Assembly: GCA_937965695.1 (NCBI GenBank)
Contig: CALCKW010000026.1
Span: forward strand, 1-48,630
From: an uncultured Granulosicoccaceae bacterium
Lineage (GTDB): Bacteria; Pseudomonadota; Gammaproteobacteria; CALCKW01
DNA length: 48,630 nucleotides
Direction of reading: 5' to 3'
The notes under the pieces are model-generated. The model made no database searches. It was not told where the DNA came from and saw nothing but the letters and a program-made list of their open reading frames with translations. The position numbers were made by a program, and so were the translations under genes. This document shows positions 43,201 through 48,630 of this stretch, piece by piece. The first letter of the stretch is position 1; the number at the start of each line of letters is the position of its first letter.

Positions 43201-43464
43201 TAGGAGTGCTGGAGAGACACATAACCTGTGCTCGCTCTATTGCTGCAAGATCACAATGACAACACAACGTTAAGTGCCCGTACTAGTCATCAAGCGAATA
43301 ACACCCAGTAGATTCTGTGGTATTGAGATGCAAAAGACGCTTTGGTTTTTTCGGCTCAGCGTAAACGCTTGGTAGACCATAGCCGTACCTGCAAACCGAA
43401 AAAGTGATTCACCCAAAAGCAAGCTGAAATGTGAGAAGCACCGATTCGATCTAACAGATAACAG

Positions 43465-44163
43465 ATGAGCAAAATGATGAATTACAACTACGGTAAGTTT
43501 TCGAGTGACAAGTATAATTTAGACGGATTCGATGGACCCGATGTTGGCGAACAAGCACCTGACTTCCCGCTGAATTCTTCCACGGGAGACAACGTTAACT
43601 TGCTCGACTTTTCAGGCGACTATCTGGTTTTGGAACTGGGCAGCATCAGCTGCCCGTTATTTCAAGGTCGGCGCGATGGCATGGAAAGCCTAATAAGTGC
43701 TTTCCCGAATGTCAGCTTTAGCATTTTGTATGTCCGAGAAGCCCATCCCGGCAGTAAAATTCCGGCCCATTTATCAGAAGACGACAAGCGAAGCTGTGCC
43801 CTAAAGCTGAGCGTAGACGGTGAAAAGCGCAACATACTGGTGGACGACCTAGAAGGAACCGCACATTCTGCTTATGGCGGGTACCCCAACGCCCTTTTCA
43901 TTATTGATCGCGAACACAATATAGTTTTTAGAAGTGACTGGAACAACGTTTCAGCGACCAGAAAAGCCTTGGAAAAACTGACGTCAGGGCAACCGGCAAT
44001 TGTCAAAAGTTATTTTTTGCCAGTTAAAATATCGGTGGCAATTAAGACATTGAGAGACAGTGGCGAAGGTGCACTGCCCGACTTTTTTAAGAGCCTACCC
44101 AAGCTAATTTGGAAAAATGTCTTCCGCAGAAATTTTTTGCTTTTCATCGGCGCCAAAAAATAA
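43465..44163 (+). CDS. thioredoxin-fold protein resembling iodothyronine deiodinase
   Basis: The protein is 232 residues. After 'GEQAPDFPLNSSTGDNVNLLDF' (AhpC/TSA-like) comes 'LELGSISCPLFQGRRDGM', where Cys63 sits where vertebrate deiodinases have selenocysteine. 'SILYVREAHPGS' is also deiodinase-like. It is probably a cytoplasmic redox enzyme of the bacterial deiodinase-like/peroxiredoxin-like group; the substrate is unknown, and a dehalogenase role would be speculation. The C-terminal 60 residues are basic and family-variable. It has no operon partner and no clear ribosome site. Confidence 0.7.
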   Translation: MSKMMNYNYGKFSSDKYNLDGFDGPDVGEQAPDFPLNSSTGDNVNLLDFSGDYLVLELGSISCPLFQGRRDGMESLISAFPNVSFSILYVREAHPGSKIPAHLSEDDKRSCALKLSVDGEKRNILVDDLEGTAHSAYGGYPNALFIIDREHNIVFRSDWNNVSATRKALEKLTSGQPAIVKSYFLPVKISVAIKTLRDSGEGALPDFFKSLPKLIWKNVFRRNFLLFIGAKK

Positions 44164-44295
44164 CGTACCACAGTACGTGGCACGCTTTTAAAAATTCAGC
44201 TAGGTGGTGCCATTACAACTTAAAAATATACAGGACAAACTGCATTTGGGAAAAATCGGCCTCGGCTAACACGCTCTGCCAGCGCAATAAAGTGA

Positions 44296-45498
44296 CTACG
44301 ACAGTTGGCTAAGCGCCTGTTCTAAATCTGCAACTAAATCTTCGACGTCCTCTATTCCCGTTGAGTATCGAACCAGTCCTTCTGGAATGCCAGCTGCGGC
44401 TCGTTCCTCTGGTGTGCATTCAACGTGGCTAGTGGTCACTGGAGGGCCGACGACTGTTTCAACACAGCCAAGGTTTGCTGCCATGTGCGCATATTGCAGC
44501 TTTGGCAAAAATACTTTTATAGCGTCCAGCCCACCTTTGACGGCAAAGCTCAACATGCCGCCATAGCCTTTCATCTGTGCCTTGGCTACATCGTGATGCG
44601 GGTGCGTCTCTAGACCGGGGTAGTTCACTTGTTCGACCGCGGGATGGTTTTGCAACCAACGTGCGATGGTCATGGCGCTTTGGTTCTGACGCTCCACGCG
44701 TAGGCTGAGTGTCTTCATGCCGCGTATAAAGCTGTAAGCGTCCATCGGTGAAAGCGTCGCACCGTTTATCTCACGGTAGTGATACACCATCTTGATCAAA
44801 TCTCTATTGCCACAGGCAACACCGCCCAAAGCATCCGCGTGTCCACCGAGATATTTTGAAGCCGAGTGCAAAACCAAATCAGCGCCCAGTTGTAATGGGT
44901 TCTGGTTAATTGGTGTTGCGAAGGTATTGTCGACCACCACCAGCGCGCCCACCTTTTTGGCGGCTGCAGCAAGGCGTTTTATGTCGATGATTTTTACCGT
45001 CGGGTTGGTCGGTGTTTCGAGGTAAAGCAGCGTACAGCCTTTGGCTATCTCCTCCTCTATCGCTGCGTAATCCACTGTCTCACAGAGCATCACGTCGACG
45101 TTGAGCGGGGGTAAAAAAGAAGTGAATATTTTGTTGGTGCCGCCGTAGCTGTCTTTGATCGAGACCACACGATCACCGGGGCGCAAAAACGTGCCAAAGA
45201 TATTGCTGATAGCCGCCATGCCACTGGAAAAGCTCGTGGCCGCTTCAGCACCTTCTAGTTCTTTTACCTTGTCTTCAAAGGCTCGCACAGTAGGGTTTGT
45301 ATTGCGGGAGTAGATATGCCCGGGCGCCTGCTCCAGTGCAACCGCATGCCAAGTATCAATATCCTTATAGGCAAAGGAAACACTATGAACCACAGGAACT
45401 TGCGTCGAGCGCTCGTAAAGCTCGTGTTCCAGCTCACCCCCCCAAATGCTGAGCGTTGATAGACCGGGATGGGTGTGTTTTTTGGAATGATCAGTCAT
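44296..45498 (-). CDS. Cys/Met-metabolism PLP enzyme (cystathionine synthase/lyase family)
   Basis: The protein is 400 residues, fold type I PLP. The cofactor lysine is in 'LHSASKYLGGHADALGG', with 'YSRNTNPTVRAFEDKV', 'ATSFSSGMAAI', 'LYLETPTNPT' and 'VVVDNTFATP' as substrate and PLP motifs. Candidate reactions are cystathionine gamma-synthase, gamma-lyase, methionine gamma-lyase or O-acetylhomoserine sulfhydrylase. Sequence alone does not choose among them. The ATG at 45498 is supported by AGGAG five bases upstream; a longer frame from 45561 is not. Confidence 0.88.
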   Translation of the reverse strand: MTDHSKKHTHPGLSTLSIWGGELEHELYERSTQVPVVHSVSFAYKDIDTWHAVALEQAPGHIYSRNTNPTVRAFEDKVKELEGAEAATSFSSGMAAISNIFGTFLRPGDRVVSIKDSYGGTNKIFTSFLPPLNVDVMLCETVDYAAIEEEIAKGCTLLYLETPTNPTVKIIDIKRLAAAAKKVGALVVVDNTFATPINQNPLQLGADLVLHSASKYLGGHADALGGVACGNRDLIKMVYHYREINGATLSPMDAYSFIRGMKTLSLRVERQNQSAMTIARWLQNHPAVEQVNYPGLETHPHHDVAKAQMKGYGGMLSFAVKGGLDAIKVFLPKLQYAHMAANLGCVETVVGPPVTTSHVECTPEERAAAGIPEGLVRYSTGIEDVEDLVADLEQALSQLS

Positions 45499-45874
45499 AA
45501 GAGCTCCTAGTAACTGATTTGAGAAAAAGACGGGCTTGTTGAAAACCCGAGTTAATTTCAAGGCAGCGCTTTAAAAGCCTTTATCTTGATGGGAACATTA
45601 TACACCCGAAGTCTGTTTTAGAACACACGGCTACAAAGGGGCAGCCAACTCTTCGGACTGCAAACAAGAACAGCCAATTCCTCTGCTTCCTAGGGAGTCT
45701 CAGATTAAGTCCAGTCAGTGACGTCGGCGTGAAAAAAAAATGGACCCAGCAAGGTGCGAATCGACGGCAAGCGGGTGCTATTAGCTTGATGTGCAACGCG
45801 GCTGTGTCGAATCTAGCGCGTCGAGTGTGTGTGTGCATGAATTGATCTGAGTTTCCTAGCGCCCAACTTCTATA
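45499..45874. other. 376-bp intergenic region
   Basis: Apart from the ribosome site and presumed promoter of the PLP-enzyme gene near 45500-45600, I see no gene, strong hairpin or repeat. An 85-codon minus-strand frame (45581-45838) is Arg/Cys/Phe-rich without a credible start or motif and is not called. Confidence 0.5.
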
Positions 45875-47047
45875 TCAAACATCATTCAGTCCCTTTGGCG
45901 CAAGATCCCCGATTGAGCTTGCTAAGCGCTCATCAATAACAGCAACAGTTGACGCAGCAGCTGCAGGTATTGGGGTATCAAATTGGTATCCAGGTTCAGC
46001 CTGTTGCCTACGCCATATATTTCGCATTTCAATCCACGCCCCTATCAAAGTGCGAGGTTGCGGCATATCGTCTTGAATCTCATGCGCCAACACTTTTAAG
46101 TTGTAGCAAGGCACATTGGCGTACATGTGGTGCTCGGTGTGCCAGTTCATGTGCCAATACAAAAAACTCAGCAGTGGGTTCAATTTTATCGATCGTGTGT
46201 TTTTACGAAAATCAGTGACGTTCTCTCGCAGACCGCAATGTTGCGTCGTGCCAGTAAAATACGATCCGCATCTGGCGATAAACGACGACAGTGTAAAAAT
46301 CAAAGGCAGTACCCACAACCCCGTCGCACTTGCCAACAACAATACAACGCCGTGAAAGACCAACAACACACGCGACCACTGAACCGATTGAAGAAATGCT
46401 TCAGGTTGGTCAGCGTGCAGAACTTTCAACCATTCTTGGCTAGGGACGTCTAGGTGCTTAGGGGGCAATTTAAACGCAGTACGTGTAGTTAGATAGATCG
46501 TCCAGAAAAAACCACCCTTGCCAAAGTTGCGTCCCGGCTTAGAAAAAAGACTGACGCTAAAAAGCTGTAGCAACAGCCAAGGATGCAGCGACGGCTGAAC
46601 AGGCAGCACGTTTTCACGATCACCTTGCGGATGGGTTGTGTAGCGGTGATGGTACGTGTGGCTAGATGCGTAGTCGAACGGGTCCCAAAAACTTATCAGA
46701 CTAAACGTGTAAAGGAAGGCCTTATTTAATCGACGGGTTTTAAACACGGTGCCATGACCCAGCTCGTGGGGTGCCGTGCCACTAAAAAAACTCGCTACAA
46801 ATCCAAGGCACCAAAGGGATGGCAAAAAAGCCCACCAAAGCTCTTGCACCCAGAAGACAGTGCAAAATACGGCAAGCACGACAAACAAAAACAAGTGCCC
46901 ACCCGCTTGTATCCAGCCCTGCTTATCACTGCGCTTTGACAATGCCCGCAAGCGATCCGCGTCTATGGGGCAGCGGTACCACCTGGGTCGCAGTGATAGC
47001 CGGATCTCATCGAGCGGTGGATACGCACTAGATTGCCCTTGATTCAC
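45875..47047 (-). CDS. membrane fatty acid desaturase family protein
   Basis: The protein is 390 residues. The three di-iron histidine boxes are 'HELGH' (HxxxH), 'HTYHH' (HxxHH) and 'HTEHH' (HxxHH), with an extra His in 'TTQHCG'. Four or so membrane segments lie at about 48-85, 185-200 and 225-260. Members insert double bonds into acyl chains or oxidise related lipids. The precise substrate (acyl-lipid, sterol-like or other) is undetermined. It is divergent from the AEC carrier gene across a 151-base gap. Confidence 0.88.
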   Translation of the reverse strand: MNQGQSSAYPPLDEIRLSLRPRWYRCPIDADRLRALSKRSDKQGWIQAGGHLFLFVVLAVFCTVFWVQELWWAFLPSLWCLGFVASFFSGTAPHELGHGTVFKTRRLNKAFLYTFSLISFWDPFDYASSHTYHHRYTTHPQGDRENVLPVQPSLHPWLLLQLFSVSLFSKPGRNFGKGGFFWTIYLTTRTAFKLPPKHLDVPSQEWLKVLHADQPEAFLQSVQWSRVLLVFHGVVLLLASATGLWVLPLIFTLSSFIARCGSYFTGTTQHCGLRENVTDFRKNTRSIKLNPLLSFLYWHMNWHTEHHMYANVPCYNLKVLAHEIQDDMPQPRTLIGAWIEMRNIWRRQQAEPGYQFDTPIPAAAASTVAVIDERLASSIGDLAPKGLNDV

Positions 47048-47198
47048 ATTGATTCTCCCAGGTTATTTTTTGTCTTCATTGACCGCCGGTCGCATTGAGC
47101 CGCCTCAGATACCGAACAGAACAGGCAGAATTGTATCAGTACAATGCGCAATAAAAAGGGCTAGAATTGCAGCTGCGTTCACAACCGTTAAAACCACC

Positions 47199-48155
47199 AT
47201 GTTTGAAGTGCTTGGCCTTGTACTGCCATTGTTTAGCTTGATCCTGTTGGGGTATCTCAGCGGTCGCTGGAAGAAAATCCCTGTCGAGGGATTGGCGTGG
47301 CTGAACTATTTCATCATCTATATCTCGCTGCCCGCCCTATTTTTTCAGCTGCTCAGCAAAACACCGCTGGAGCAATTTGCCCAAGGGCAATTTTTACTCT
47401 ATAGCACGGGCGCCGCTGTCATAGTTTTTTTGCTTTGTTATGCCTTGGCAAAGCTGCGACGTAGCGACACCGCTGATGCGACCATTCAGGCGCTCAGTGG
47501 AACCTACGGCAATATTGGCTATCTGGGACCGCCGCTGGCACTGGCGGCATTCGGATCAGGCGCGGGTGTACCGGTTGCGTTGGTTTTTTGTGTGGAGAAC
47601 GCCCTGTATTTCATCATCACCCCGCTGCTGATGGCACTGAGCTCGCGGAATAATGTTAGCCGCCAAAGGGGTTGGTATAAAACCCTGTGGCACATCCTGC
47701 GCAGTATTTTCACCCACCCCTTCATCGTGGCGACCTTAGTCAGCATCGCCGCTGCTTGGGCACAATGGCAGCCACCCACAGCCATCGACAAGTTACTCGG
47801 ATCACTCGCTGCATCAGCGGCGCCTTGCGCCTTGTTCGCGATGGGAGTGACCGCCGCCCTGCGTCCGCTGAAACGTGTCCCTGTAGAAGCGATTTACCTT
47901 GTGCCCATCAAGTTGATATTGCATCCGATATTGGCTTACAGCCTACTGAGCCTTATTCCAGATCTACCCCAGACTTGGCTATTGAGCGCTGTGCTGATGG
48001 CATCTCTGCCTACGGCAACAAACGTGTTTGTACTAGCTCAACAATACGATTGCTGGCAGCAACGAGCCTCTAGCATTGTAGTGTTAAGCACTCTATTTTC
48101 AACGGTGACGATTACCTTGTTTTTGATGTGGGCGGTTGGGCTGCAATCCCAGTAA
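47199..48155 (+). CDS. AEC-family (auxin efflux carrier-like) transporter
   Basis: The protein is 318 residues with ten membrane segments in two five-helix halves. 'GYLSGRWKKIPVEGLAWLNYFIIYISLPALFF' at the N terminus and 'SGTYGNIGYLGPPLALAAFG' with 'ASLPTATNVFVLAQQY' near the ends are typical AEC blocks. Bacterial members export or take up organic acids such as malonate or malate. The substrate is unknown here. The ATG at 47199 starts just before helix 1; an upstream extension to 47049 is not family-like. Confidence 0.88.
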   Translation: MFEVLGLVLPLFSLILLGYLSGRWKKIPVEGLAWLNYFIIYISLPALFFQLLSKTPLEQFAQGQFLLYSTGAAVIVFLLCYALAKLRRSDTADATIQALSGTYGNIGYLGPPLALAAFGSGAGVPVALVFCVENALYFIITPLLMALSSRNNVSRQRGWYKTLWHILRSIFTHPFIVATLVSIAAAWAQWQPPTAIDKLLGSLAASAAPCALFAMGVTAALRPLKRVPVEAIYLVPIKLILHPILAYSLLSLIPDLPQTWLLSAVLMASLPTATNVFVLAQQYDCWQQRASSIVVLSTLFSTVTITLFLMWAVGLQSQ

Positions 48156-48204
48156 AAATCCCATTGGCCATCGCGGCACAGGTAATTCACTAAGCGTCAT
48201 CCTG

Positions 48205-48630
48205 TTACTTCGACGCGAATAAAAATTCCTGCTGATTATCTAGCCACAACGGAAACTTAGCCATCACCTTGGTAAACAGGGGCTGCTGCAAATGGTGGTC
48301 TAACCACTGCCGAACGTGCGGATAAGGCGATTGCAAATACCAATGCCTATCCACACGGGCAAACTGTCGAATAAAAGGCAACAAAGCGTAATCGGCCAAG
48401 CTGGGTTTCGCTCCCATGAGAAACCGCTGCTGGCTTAGGGTTGACTCCAACTCCGCAACAAACAACTCACACTGCTTGCGATAAAAAACCTCGGCGGAAT
48501 CACGTTTGCGCTTCGCCATTTTGTAGTTTTCTAAAACGGGCTTAAACACATTGTCGTTGCGGTCAATAAGCGCCAACATGGAAGGCAAAGCTTCAGAATC
48601 ATCACTCCTAAGCATTTTATTCACGTCAGA
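48205..48630 (-). CDS. glutathione S-transferase, N-terminal part outside window
   Basis: The minus-strand frame is open to the window end, so the N-terminal thioredoxin domain is missing; about 141 C-terminal residues are visible. They match the all-helical GST C-terminal domain: 'FVAELESTLSQQRFLMGAKPSLADYALLPFIRQFARVD' contains the conserved 'SLADYALLPF' helix, followed by 'YPHVRQWLDHH'. It conjugates or otherwise handles glutathione with unknown partners. A GTG at 48624 is probably internal, not the true start. Confidence 0.85.
   Translation of the reverse strand, partial: SDVNKMLRSDDSEALPSMLALIDRNDNVFKPVLENYKMAKRKRDSAEVFYRKQCELFVAELESTLSQQRFLMGAKPSLADYALLPFIRQFARVDRHWYLQSPYPHVRQWLDHHLQQPLFTKVMAKFPLWLDNQQEFLFASK

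Larger units (their letters stand above)
42775..43464. other. 690-bp intergenic region
   Basis: It contains operator 3 (42841-42854) near iolI, plus copies of an AAGCGTTAAC-type sequence farther right. A 60-codon frame at 43077-43259 starts with a signal-like stretch but has poor start context and no recognisable motif, so it is not called. No RNA gene was recognised. Confidence 0.55.

Noticed and set aside
43077..43259. 60-codon plus-strand frame with a signal-like N terminus
   Set aside because: AGGGA is eleven bases from the ATG, no motif is recognisable, and the C-terminal part looks random. It was kept only as a note in the intergenic entry.
45581..45838. 85-codon minus-strand frame
   Set aside because: Arg/Cys/Phe-rich composition, no ribosome site and no domain pattern; it lies in an ordinary intergenic region.
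1..48630. CRISPR arrays, tRNA or rRNA genes, insertion sequences, prophage or defence genes
   Set aside because: No periodic repeats with spacers, cloverleaf-like segments, transposases, integrases or restriction/toxin motifs were recognised on either strand.

Overview
The window looks like a chromosomal segment of a Pseudomonadota bacterium, probably a free-living and perhaps marine gammaproteobacterium. That placement is an inference from gene content: a five-enzyme HutF/HutG-type histidine pathway with a HutC repressor, a LacI-controlled inositol ABC system, and a fused IolC-DUF2090 kinase. No rRNA, tRNA, CRISPR array, insertion sequence or phage gene was seen. The window cuts a gene at each end: a cupin at base 1 and a glutathione S-transferase at base 48630.

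Region 1 (1-1380) holds a truncated DHCW-motif cupin, a small membrane protein and an exported TPR protein. Region 2 (1542-9074) is a complete histidine-utilisation locus. hutF-hutC run leftward and hutH-hutG-hutU-hutI run rightward from a shared 120-bp control region, which carries a perfect TGTA-N2-TACA HutC-type operator. Together they take histidine to urocanate, imidazolonepropionate, formiminoglutamate, formylglutamate and glutamate.

Region 3 (9175-18990) begins with a decayed, internally deleted copy of an MFS transporter gene whose intact paralogue lies at 16780-17946. Between the two copies is a tightly overlapping leftward operon: DeoR regulator, UgpC-like ATPase, UgpB-like binding protein, two permeases and a GpdQ/CpdA-type metallophosphodiesterase. 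A HAD-IIA protein is transcribed divergently from it. I read this as uptake and hydrolysis of a glycerophosphodiester or similar organophosphate (inference). A DUF6434-like small protein and an EamA-type exporter follow.

Region 4 (19419-22865) contains mixed genes: a YHYH protein, a tautomerase-like protein lacking Pro1, a D-2-hydroxyacid dehydrogenase and a FlaR-like P-loop ATPase.

Region 5 (22825-42774) is about 20 kb devoted to inositol. A long leftward operon from about 37082 encodes four Gfo/Idh/MocA dehydrogenases, canonical IolG-IolB-IolC/DUF2090-IolD-IolE, and a second lower-pathway set (single-domain IolC, divergent IolB, class II aldolase). A phytanoyl-CoA-type dioxygenase lies next to the second set. 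A LacI regulator (37491-38486) and a second leftward operon (IolI, binding protein, permease, ATPase, small membrane protein) complete the locus. Three copies of the palindrome GCAACCGGTTGC lie on both sides of lacI and upstream of iolI, which ties both operons to one regulator.

Region 6 (43465-48630) holds a deiodinase-like thioredoxin-fold protein, a Cys/Met-metabolism PLP enzyme, a fatty acid desaturase, an AEC-family carrier and the cut GST. The most novel candidate is the inositol locus, which has a duplicated isomerase/kinase/aldolase branch and an embedded dioxygenase but only one IolE and one IolD. It could be an expanded pathway for unusual inositol isomers or O-methyl inositols.
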